A stretch of DNA of 64,000 nucleotides from Strongylocentrotus droebachiensis (lineage: Eukaryota > Echinodermata > Echinoidea > Camarodonta > Strongylocentrotidae), in NCBI GenBank assembly GCA_035222895.1, contig JAVYIG010000170.1, positions 434,001-498,000 on the forward strand, in the 5' to 3' direction. The first letter of the stretch is position 1. Each line of letters begins with the position of its first letter. The notes under the pieces are model-generated. The model was not told the origin of the DNA and did not search any database. It saw only the letters and a list, made by a program, of their open reading frames with translations. The position numbers and the translations under genes were made by a program. This document shows, in pieces, positions 12,601 through 24,600 of the stretch.

Positions 12601-15600
12601 TGATTACATCTTGATGATCCAGATAACTCATCTACTGCATGATAAGTATGCAAAGCGTAGATAGATAGTCAAATTTATTTAATCCATCATAAAAAACATT
12701 TAGATAAAATAACATACATTATCGCAAACATATAAAGAAAAAATAACATACACTATAATATACATCATAAAGAAAATATAGGGAAAAGTGAGTATTTATG
12801 AGAATGAGGAGACAGCTAGAAAGGAAAAGCCTTATTAGTGCTGTCACCTACACACATTGTATATATCTCTCTTTACATTTGTTTTTTTGCAGTTTCCTAT
12901 CTAAGTGAGGACAGATCATGGTCATCTTCCATGTCATCAGGTATGTAACATACAGAACAATTCAAATGACATACAGTCTTGTGTATTTTGATGCCTCCAT
13001 CGTCATCATGGTGCCAAATGCAAAGGTCACATGATCTTGAAATGTCTGAATGTTGGTGGAGGCAGGTTGGAGATGCCAAATTGTCATTTACCAAAATAAA
13101 TAATTATTTTAATTTATTCATTCATTCAAAATATATCTGGAGACTAATAAGGCCAAGTTTAAAAATTTTGGTTGGTAACGAAACATCTTTCACCTTGCAT
13201 GCTCAGCCAATAAATGAGGCGCATCTTGAATCTATCCAAGCACTGACCTTGTCTGCTGAGAGCCAGAATATAGATTTAAACTTTTCCCCCAATCTCTTGA
13301 TCTAGATAATACATCGGGTAGCCTCATCACCGGGAGGAGCGGGTTCGGAGGAAACATGACGGTCATCGGGAACAGGATAGGGCCGGCCTTCGGGGATGAG
13401 GAACCCAACCCTGCAGCGAACAGTAACAATGGTGGTGAAGGTAAGAGCAGACGGCAGGGAGAGAAAGACGCGGCCCAAACTACAGAGACAAGCCCAAGGT
13501 GAGAGTCTTAATAATAATAATAATAATAGTATTTAATTTTTATATAGCGCATATTACAAATGTCTCTAAGCGCTTTACAAATATACTATTACCCCGGTCA
13601 TTGGATTCAGTGCTTGCCCGCACACCCTGTGTGCACAATCTCCACTCCCTGGGGAGCATTCCAGCCAGGCGTTACATGACGCTCAAAAACTGTTTGACCA
13701 ACAATGGCGGTCGCATCCGAGTATACCTGCTTGTTGTGTGTCCCGACAGGTTGTTGAGCCAGACAGGTCATTTTCAAACAGAACATGAAACACTTTTTCG
13801 TTCAAGATTTCATTGATTTATTCAAATTTATTTTCAACAAAATTCTTAATGATAAAAGTTGACAGATGTTACTGAATGAATTATTCTTGTAAAATTAAAC
13901 TGTAAACATGGCAGCTTAATGTAATAATTTGTATTGTTTGAACAGATGTCAAATTGAATGGAAGAAAATAAATGTTTATTTGAATTGAATGTCCGGACAA
14001 CTCACTGTCCCTCCCTCTCATACTGGTCATGCATATGTGAAAGAAACATCCACAGGTTACTCAAATGGCTGATAATATACTGTAACAGGGCAACTGTGCG
14101 CAACAAAGGACTTGCTCACTCACTAAGCTATGTGTTATAAGATCCCAAAATGTTAAGCTTATTGCACCATGCGTCATAAAAATACTGCAGCAGTTTTGCC
14201 ACGTCATATCTGAGCAAGCCCTTAGAGAAAGATGGAAACCAAAATCTGATTGTGCTATTGCAGCTGTATAGAGTGATACAATGTGATTACTTCTTTCACT
14301 TTAATTTAACAGGATAGAGATGAATAAAAGCAAAAGAACAATGAAAGGTACCTGGCTTAGCTACTGGGAGCAGTACTTGGGTAAGTCGGGCTCTTTTGTC
14401 CTTGTTTTAATAATAGAATTTGTCTTTAAATTCTTTTGTGGGGTTGGGTCATCATGGGTGTGATATAGTATAGATATATTGACTGCTATGAGAGGCATCG
14501 CAGTTTCTATAGGCTCAAGGGGACGCTACATCCTGCTTTAATAATAATAATACAATATTTATAAAGCGCATAATAAACAAAAGTTTCTCTATGCACTGTA
14601 CAAGCATGAATGACCCGAGGCACGTTGAGGCACCTGTATAGAAACAGCTATGCTTCAAATATTAAAGCAGTCCATATATCTTTTATATACCGAATTCACA
14701 CAAATATCTACGAAGAATTCTTACCTTATCCTTTTCTTGAGTAAAGACTGGTTACATCATCACAGAATAATCTGGGCCACTGTCTGAATGGTACAATCAT
14801 TCGGGAATCACAAACGCACTGCACTGTATTGGTATCCGTGCTCGCACAAAAAGACTTTTTACACGTAAACCAATGGGGATCTCAGCAAATTTAGTCATGC
14901 GGCCCGTTACCCAGTGCAATGGGCATCTTTAAAAAAATATTGACCGGTAGGCTGGCATGGCTGAAATCACGACTCCAATTTCGACCAATCAGATGACTAG
15001 ATTTATTCAACATATATAATGTTTGTTGCCTTCTTGTATAGATCAATTGCATCTCTCAGGACCCTGATCTTTGTCCTTCATGTCTTTTGTAGTTTCAAAG
15101 AAATGCATGTCAGAAAATAAAAAAAATTAAAGTAGCTTCAAAAGACAAAAGAATGTTTTTACATGTTTGAGAAGGAAACTGTGTATGATATGGGGAATGA
15201 TAACAAAATATATAATTATCTGCTTTAATATCTTATTTTTCCTACAGCAAGAGAGCATCATGACAATTCAATGCATTTCTGTCAAATAAAGCTCCAGACA
15301 TTCACAGGTAAGAATTCATATTTTCAAATGTAGTAGGAAGCAATAAGTATATCAAAAATTATTTTAAGACATCAAAAGTTATAATGTAATAGAGATCAGG
15401 ATTTAAAAGCCCAAATCCTTAGCCTGTGACATTGATGAAATATAACATCACTCTGGAAATATTGATATTTTTGTCTTAAATATGTCATTACATTGAATTC
15501 CGGAACATTCAATACTTGTATAATACTGCATTATCCTTCTCTAAGCTGTTTACAAATACAGTCTGCGATCATGGCTTCATGAACTTCATTTGAAGGGGAA

Positions 15601-18600
15601 AAAAGTAGTACCGGTATAGATAATATTTATTTCTTGCTGTTTGGCTGCCAAAATACCAAAGGGAGAATTAGGAATCAAGGCATATAGAGTGGGAATACAA
15701 TGAATGTTGCTTTTAAACAGCCTCTAGGTTAATCTTCAGACTCGTACTTCTCTCTTAATTAGAGTAATATTCTATCAAGGTTGGATTTCCTTCTTATCTT
15801 GTGATTCTATCTCCCTTGTAGGACACACGAGTGGAGTGAAAGCCCTGTGCATGATGCCTAACGAGAACACCTTCCTGAGCGCCAGCAAGGACAAGACGGT
15901 CAAGATCTGGTCTCTGCGCAACTCTGGCGACGGCTCGTCCAAGTCCAGCTGTCAGCTGACGTACCCTCACCACCGGAAGACAGTGTTTGACGTGAGGCTT
16001 CTGGAGTCACAGCGTCTTGTTGCCTCCTGTGATGGCAACGTTCATGTGAGCTTTATTTCTCTAGATAGATATCTTTAAAGTTTTTTTAAGCATGCTCACA
16101 TATGACTTTTATTTCTTTTTAAAAAAAGAAAAGAAAAGAGGAGCTACGTTTATCAAAGCTCCTATATATATATTTGCATACCAGTACTCAATGTAAGGTT
16201 TTCATGTTTTCGAAAATACAGAAATGTGAAGCATATTACGTTATAGCATCAACAAAGGCCCCCCAAAACTGCAGATCTGATTTTTTTTAAATTTCAAATA
16301 AAGGGATCGTTTAAAAATGATAAATCAGAGGTGCATGGCCCTGCGTGTTATCAGTGTCTGTGATATGGTGTAATATTGAAGCCCTAAAAAAATTGCGCTT
16401 CAAAATGATTGTAAAGGGCCTCAAAGTAAAAAATTTTGAGTGACTGGTTTTACCACACTGTTTCCCCCCAATAGACTGTAGTGTTTTAACAAAAAAAAAA
16501 TTAAAACGGCTTTTGACATTTCGATTTCCAATCGTAAATATCTTGATTATCCGACAGAGGATCGTCTTGTAAAGGTTTATAATTATGATGGCAGCATGAG
16601 CTAAATCCATTATTTTTTTTAGAATCTGAGGCAAAGATACCCAATCCCTTTAATATATAGCAAGATACTTGTACTAAAAATTAAGGTGCCCCACATCTAA
16701 ATTTTTTTTTGTGAATATCACATTTTTTTTGTGAGTACATACCTGGTGCCTAGACATAGTTTGTAAAATTTTCTTTTGCTTCTTGAGTGTATGGAAAATA
16801 CATGATTAAAATTGACAAATGAATTATCAGTTTAAATTTGAGGGAAAAAAATGTACATTGTTTTTTATTTAAATAGAATATCATGGTCATTTGACATCAC
16901 CAGAAATGTTAAAGATGTAACCAATAAATGAACTGTTTTCGAGTCGAAAATGACGCGGTTATATTACCAGGGGAATCTCCCGGGGAGCTCCATGCCAGTA
17001 GAAAACTACTAACATGGAACTGTGACAACAGGGCCAGATATACAGCTTGAATCAACCCCCAAACACCCACTACCCAATTTAAACCCTGGCCGGCCCCAAC
17101 TGACGATCTGGCCCTGGCGTCACATCCAATTCAGCTGCAGTCTCCTCCATATATACCTTACCAACAGATTAACGGCTTTTGTGACAGTTAGTACAACTTA
17201 TCCCCTCCTCACCAACATTTCTTTTGACTTATGCATAAACATGAAGAGCTGATGAATAATCATTGCCTAAACAATTGATTTCCCCACCATGCATCTTAAT
17301 ATATGCACAATCAGTGAAAGTTATAACAATCACTTTTCAATGTGTGAATAGATAAAAGACTTTTCAGCTGCTCCTCTATTTGAATACTCAAAGAATGATA
17401 CTGGCAAGACTTGGGCATGCATGCATCTTCCCCCCCCCCCCAATAGTCTGTAGTGTTTTAAAAAAAAATGTTTGGAAAACTGCTTTTGACATTTCGATTC
17501 CAATCATAAATAACTTGATTATCCGGCAGAGGATCGGCTTGTAAAAGTACCTGGGGTTCCTGACTGACCTAAGGCTTTATAATTATGATTGCAGCATGAG
17601 CTAAATCCATTATTTTTTTTAGAATCTGAGGCAAAGATACCCAATCCCTTTAATATAGAGCAAGATACTTGTACTAAAAATTAAGGCGCCCCACATCTAA
17701 ATAATTTTTTTGTTGAATATCACATGCAAAATAAAGAGGCTCATATTATACCTACCCGGTAAATCCATTAAATCAAGCTTAACAAAGAACTTGTTAAATG
17801 TAATCTTAGACGTAGGGTCGGGTTTAACAGAGAATACCGATCCGAAAAGTCTTGTATCATTCTTGCTATGAGAACTGAAGAGAGATTCTTCCAGTAATTT
17901 AAAGTTTTTCCTCATTTTTGTCAGGTGTGGGACCCCATCAATGGAGCAGCAGTGCGGGGCTACGATCTGAGCCGCAGTGTACCCAGCTGCATGGAGGTGA
18001 TGCCTGCTCCTAGCCCCTGTCTTGTGGTGTCTTCGGGAGACTCTAGCATCCGATTCATCGATACTAGACATGGAGGAATCCAGCAAGAGATCAGGGTAGC
18101 TTCAGGCCCACTGGGTAAGCCTTATAAGACGTATCAAACTTTAGATTCCCACGTCTTCATGTCTTCTTGACGTCGCGTTTCCATTTCAGTTTTTTTCGAC
18201 CTCATTACACTCAAACTCCTCAGGATTCACCATCTTCTTGCGGCTAGCTTCTGCAATGGATCGTTGCTGATGGCGGTCTACAAGTCTTTTCAGTTTTCCA
18301 AAGAGGAGGAGAGAGACGGATGATGCTGCGGGTATCAGTAATGCTCCGATCAAGAAGAAATGGTTGAATGGTTGAATGGTTGGTAATGTCATGAAGTGGA
18401 AAGGTTTTGTACATGTACTACCCCCAAGTAACTAATCCCCCTCCTTGTGTTTTCGTTGGTCATGGTTGTTCGCAACATGGAATCCCCTTTCATGATATTC
18501 CCCAAATTTATTTCTGAACAATTTGATACCATTCTTCCTCATGCCCTAACATGCCCTGCGCATTCCATTGCAGTATGAGGAGTGCGAAACTAACAAGTTT

Positions 18601-21600
18601 GATTAGCTTGCTCGGATTTGGTTTGGAGGCGCATTGAGTTGGTCGACGGCTGACCTGATAATGGATATGACGTTAGCCTCTGATTGGCTTACAAAGTTGA
18701 CCAAGAGCGTGACAAAGAATGTGATCAGTTCTTCATTTGTAGTTCCAAAAAAAATTGCCTTCTGTTGCGACAGCTGGAGGGTAATCTCTGGAGTTGGTAT
18801 TTTTGGGAGTTTTAAACTCGGTAGGGTTGGGTTTGTTAGCTTGATCAATAATTGTTTCAGGATTCCTATGGATTTGTGCCTGTACTATGGTTTAGGTTTT
18901 TTCTGTAGCCTATGGTAATCTTGCTATGTTGATTCGAAGTTGTGATTGTGAAAGCCTTTTTAGTGAGGCTGTGTGTGTTCATAGGTTAATTTTTTTTTTA
19001 CAATCTTTATTCTTTGCATTTCGTTGGCTTTTTTTAGACTCCTTGCAACCTTGATACACGGCTGAATGTTGCCCCCCCCCCCCCCCCCCCCCCCCCGCAG
19101 TTAATGCATGTTGGTTGGTCTTTGTGTGGACAAACATTGAAAATTTGTTCACTCCTGCACCTGACACACCGTCATTTACCTTGGCATGTTGCTACCTTGT
19201 GATTGTTTGAAAACATCAAATGATTGGAAATGACTTCGATTCAAATGAGAGAATTTTCTTAATTTGCACGTTATGCCTACGGGAGGTGACTTTTCCTGAA
19301 ATCGTGATTCTACATTACAGTCTTGAATGAACTGTTAGATATCACTTTGCTAGTTCTAAAAATGATATATTTAATGAGTATAATAATAATAGTTTTGGGC
19401 GTTCAAAGGCCTAACAGATCTGAAACTACGCCTATACCCCTCCTCAGTGAGATTATAAGATTGCATTAACTCACTCTTAACTACGGTATATTTCTGGCGA
19501 TCATCTGTACTCATCCTATTCTTTCAAATTAGAGATTAGATGTAGTACCCACATGTCATTAGGGACTTTTTGACTTTTCAGGATCATTTCAAACTTGGTA
19601 ATGTAGGCATCAAATTTATCGTGGGCATCATCAAATTGACCGACAACAAGTTTAACCCCACCTAACTGAGCTACATTATTTCCTTCATCCTTACGCAACT
19701 GCGCTAACTTGAGCTTATGTTCACGCTCTCTTTCCCGGTCTTCGCGTTCTCTTTCTCTTTCTACCGCCTGACAGCGTTCAGAAACGAAACTACTCAACTC
19801 GCCTCCACCAAGACCCATTTCCCTACCTAAAGTAGAAAACTCTTTAATTTGCTCGGAACTAGCCATAGCGACTAAACATCGATTCCAAAACTACAACAAC
19901 CTAGGCTTTAACACCGGCAACAAATGCTAAACCCCATTTGTGCCTTTTTGACAAGCACACTAGAATGTATCTCCCAATGAGCATACAATTAATTCAACCA
20001 TGCGAAACACCGGTCTGCTTCACACCAGACAATTAACCCCTAGTGCCTTCTAACAAGCACACTAGAATTTCTCCTAACGAGAACACAGGTCAACTTCACA
20101 ACATGAACATTCAAAGCCTATAGTAGTTCAAACCTGGAATCTCTAATCGAGCAAAATACCATGCATAATGCACAACCCGCCTAAGCACAACCCGCCTAAG
20201 CACCACCCTAGTCTATAGGCGTTACCAAGGGCTTAACCTTGGGGAGAACCCACTAAACTCTTGACATTATTGCTTTTATCAACCTAGCATTGATCATTTC
20301 TTTTAACCTGTATTTCAACCCCAAACATCAATTACACATCAAATTTGTATGCGGGGAAAAGAGGGGGAGAAATATCTAATTCCCTTTTTGAAATTATTTA
20401 TAAGTAGCAAGGTCTCGGTGGGACCTCCAAATTGTCACGTGAGTGACTTTTTTTTATTACTGCTACGGACACACAGAATAAAGGGAAATAAAGCTTGTTA
20501 AAATAAAGTTAAATTATAACGTTTAATTTCCAATCATTTTTCCTGTTTCACACACTTTGTTTTGGCTTAAGTAAAAATACAGTAGGTAATTAAACTTATC
20601 TTTAACAAAATAATTCCGGATGGGTAGTTTCCCCGTCTGACATCGATGCCGGTCACAGCTCGTCTCGTCCACTTGGCCCTGGCCTCCGCAGACGGTGTCT
20701 TTGCTCCACTTGGCCCCGGTAGTCGCCCCGGATTCTTGACCTCCGCAGACTGAGATACAATGGTGTGCCTCCCGATCCCAGACAAGAGCTAGCCCCCGAC
20801 GAAAGCTATGGAGAACCGGGTGGCAGTTGAGCTAGCCTCTCGTCCCGACGTGGAATTACCCTCAGATATTGACTTTAATTGCCGACTTCTAACATGACGT
20901 TCAGTCTATTATAGCTTAGGTGGTTCTCCTCGATTGCAGAAAATCCACCTCTTAATATACCCTACGGTTACTAAGTAAATTCTAAAAACATGACTACAAA
21001 TATTTGGAGAGGAAATCATCTTACAAAGGAAAATACTTGTATTGAAAAGAGGCTTCCTAAATGTTGCCAAACAACAGATAAAACATGTACACTGAATTAA
21101 TGACTTCCCCAGGCCTATTCATAGGGAACAATACATCTTGGCCTGAAAAGAAAACATCTGACCTTAACATCTTCACCTGACCTTAACAAAGAACACTCCA
21201 GACCAGAGAGCTAAACAAATAAATTTCTTTCCTGACACAATGCCTATAGGCGTGCTTTCCATGGTGTTCTATTTCAGATCACCCTTGATTTAATTAACCT
21301 CCATGTATGTTTTCTGTGACATCTTTATTTCAGGTCTGATCCGTTGCATGGTCGTCAGTCAAGATGGCTATACCATAGGTGTGGGGTTCTCTTCAGGCGT
21401 GATTTCCATGGTGGATCTTAGGACCGGCTTACTTATGGGAGGATGGAGAGCTCATGAAGGAGAGATACTACAGGTGAGAGGAAGGAAGCGATGGAGATGG
21501 AAAGAGGCAGTGAGAAAAGAGATGGAGATGGAAAGAGGCAGTGAGAAAAGAAGATGTACGAAGGAAGGTAGCAATTAGGAAACATAAGTATGGTGTCGTA

Positions 21601-24600
21601 AAAGCAGTGAAGCATGCTCAGTGGAGGAATACACACGATCTGTTTGTCTTTATGAGGGTGTTTGTTAAATCTATAAAATAATATGGATCCAGGGACCCGC
21701 TTCACAAAGCCTTTTTTTCAATGACTTATAACAAATACCAGCGACATATCTGCTGATAACCAATCAGAAGCAAGGATTTCAGTAGCTTTAAAAAAAAACT
21801 GTCATTTGTCACTGATGACAAGTTCTGTGAAACACTCCCCTGGCGCCGAAAGAGATTAGGCAACTGAATGGAAGATGAAATCTGGGGGAACCAGGTGGTC
21901 CCTCTGTTAAGCCTATGGGACCTATACAATTCAGTATTCAACGGGTTAAAAAATGAAAAGTTAGAAAAAAGATGTAAACGAACTACTTGTGCAGGGGTGT
22001 TAGAAATGGGAAGAGAAAATGCAATAGTCATAACAAGACAAAAAAACAAAGCTAGACAGAATGAATGTGGAATGAATGCTATGTAATGAAAGTGGGAGAA
22101 AAAGCAATGTGGTACACATACATGTAGATGAAGAGACACAAGAAGAACAAAGTTGAAGGTACATGTAAATGGCTTCTTTCTCTTTTGTTGTTGCTCCAGA
22201 TCAAGGCTTACAACAATCATACATTCCTGACATCCTCTGTGGATCACTCTATGGCACTGTGGAAGGAGGATTCATCCAAAGTTTGTCAATTCAGAGGTAT
22301 GTTCATAGCTAATACAGTGAAACCTGTCTATAAAGACCACCCAAGGGAGCCAAGAAAAGTGATCTTTATAGGCAGGTGGTCACTAAAGCAGGCTTGACTC
22401 ATTCCTATGGGCCTTGTACATGAGCCCCCTGGTTCCCGTAGGCAATGGTTTAAAATGTTCTAAAATGTTCTACTGGGCATCATTCACCAAAAAAAAAAGT
22501 GTGTTCTGCTAGAATGTATAATACCATCCTCAAAAACCTTTACCTGGCATTGTATGGTTAAAAAACAAAGAAGGACTGCAAAAGGAACCCAAGTCGGACT
22601 TAATTTGAGGTTAATGAAACTTGCATTAATCAAAAAGGCTCATTAAAACAAAATCTAGCGATTAGGTTACAAAGTATGTTATATGTATCTTTTCCGAGTC
22701 GGAAATGGGGCCATTTCACTAGGGGAATAGACCAGTTCATCCCGAATATCCCTTCAAAACATGAAGAGGTCCCGCTTTGTACATTTTGAAATAATCACTC
22801 CTAAAGTGATGGAGGTGCTATAAAAATAGCCTTTGTTTTCCCTTTTCAAAGAATACTTCCACCTGTGTATCATGGAGTGCACTGCTTGTGCATAAATGGC
22901 TAACATAACTTTCATGAGCACGTATCCAGTATTTTGTCTCTGTGTATTTCACAATTTGATCTGCAATGACCTTTATTTGCTCAAAACTAAAAACGATTTT
23001 TGGACACAGTTAGTCCAAGTCATCCCCTCTCAATGTATTGTGCATAAACATTCTTTGATCTGCATATTTATGCTATCAATTGTTTTATTAGTCAAATTCT
23101 CGATATGCATCATGATAGACCAAAGAATGTTCAGCTGTTTTTCGAAATACATTACACCATACTTTGCCTGATTTGGAAGTAGCATATATAACCATATACA
23201 GACAAAAGAGATTCATTACAAGTTGTTCCTAGTCTTTTAATCGAGCGGAACAGGCAGGTTTTATTCAATATTTGTTGTGTGATTGTACTAGCATTGGACA
23301 CTAGTTTAAAGGTCAGAGGTTCTGTTAATTACTGTTTTGGTCTGACCTGTTCCAATTTATTTTTGCACTTAAGCAGCAGGGAAATGGGATTTATTTTAAG
23401 TGTAGTCTGACTATATATTTATTAATTGCATTACAGGTGCTACCGAGCCTGTTCATTGCTTGTGTATCTCTGATGACCAAGTCCTGTCGGCTACCTTCGG
23501 CAATCGTATTGGCATCCATACAACGGTCGATTCTCAGGTAAAACATTTTTACACAAATTATTTACATATTGTAGGTCTTCTCAAAATATATATTTTGTAA
23601 ATCACAGAGTTAAACTACCAGGTTTTTAGATTATGTGAGGGACAGAAGCGTTCAGGGAATTTTTACCTTGACAAGGTGCCTAAAATGATTATTTTACAGT
23701 TCTCGGGGGTCGAGAACTGCATTGGAATTTAATTTAACATGTAGAGTGTACAGACCCTGATAATTTGCATCATCATAGGGGTTATGGCTATAGAGGTCTC
23801 TCCCTCCCTAATACTAATGTATTATTTCAAATTATGTTACCAGGCGTATTTGGATAATGACTGGTCATTAGTAAAATCATGTTATAAAACCATCTTATAA
23901 AACAAATAATACACATCATTTTGTTCGGGCATTATTAAAATTACCCACACTGCCTTCCAAAGGTACCTTGTGTGGGTAATTCTTACTAATGCCCTCACTG
24001 CTGTGTATTATTTGTATACTCTTCCTCATAAACATATTGTAGGATAATATTTCAGAACGAAAAAGGAACTAAACATAAGACCATGCTAATAGGGTTATGC
24101 TGGAGCCATTTTGTTTTTCCATTACAGGTTTAAAGCCCTTCTGCCCTAGTTTGTGCAGGTTCTTACATGTATCTCATCAAATCAGCTCTCAATACACCAG
24201 TTTACGGTTACATCAGTGTGCATGCCCAGACATGGTCGCCATTTTAATCTACAAGTAAAATGGCGCCCATAACCGTAAACTGGTGTATTAACAGAAAAAA
24301 AAGGGGATCATGAGGGGTTTCAATGGTCAGCAATTATGCATTGTTTGCTATATAGAGGGCGCAAGTAGCTATAAGTAGAGCTGTGAGGCTTTAAGAATTG
24401 ATTAATAGATTAAAATTGATATAATCCTGAGGGATATTTATTTCTCTCAAACAATTTGGTTTTGTCCTCTGCAGGCTAGTTATTCCAGCTCCAAGCTGCG
24501 TTCAGACTCCTTTAAAGGAGCCATCGGCGCCCTCTCTGTCCTTCCACTGAATAAGCTTCTTCTGGTGGCCTCTGATAACGGCAGCATCTTTTTACTAGCC

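Larger units (their letters stand above)
9361..12892 (+). other. WDR81 intron 8, the longest intron in the window
   Basis: This 3.5 kb intron holds two minus-strand retrotransposon fragments (9607-10525 and 11405-12200), an unassigned minus-strand reading-frame pair (10893-11397), and an A/T-rich block at 12660-12790 resembling a reversed LINE tail. 12200-12660 shows nothing recognisable. Confidence 0.65.
18115..21333 (+). other. WDR81 intron 14, packed with retroelement pieces
   Basis: This 3.2 kb intron contains, on the minus strand, a LINE fragment spanning the ORF1/ORF2 junction (18420-19200) and the 5' end of an LTR element (19385-21237). 18186-18392 holds a small minus-strand frame with a hydrophobic stretch (HFFLIGALLIPAASSVSLLL) that I cannot assign. 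Confidence 0.65.

Noticed and set aside
13440..13441. Alternative exon 10 donor GAAG|gtaaga
   Set aside because: Joining here in phase 1 to exon 11 at 14313 gives an immediate TAG stop. The donor at 13498/13499 keeps the frame.
18186..18392. Minus-strand 68-codon frame with a hydrophobic segment
   Set aside because: It could be a small membrane protein, but it lies among dead retrotransposon pieces, has no recognised family, and chance can produce it. Mentioned only inside the intron 14 entry.
20567..20785. Minus-strand 72-codon frame
   Set aside because: It lies wholly inside the LTR and shows no domain; probably non-coding LTR sequence.
21726..22247. 173-codon minus-strand frame in intron 15
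   Set aside because: Low-complexity Phe/Leu/Ser-rich translation of the antisense of AT- and purine-rich intron plus exon 16; no domain recognised.
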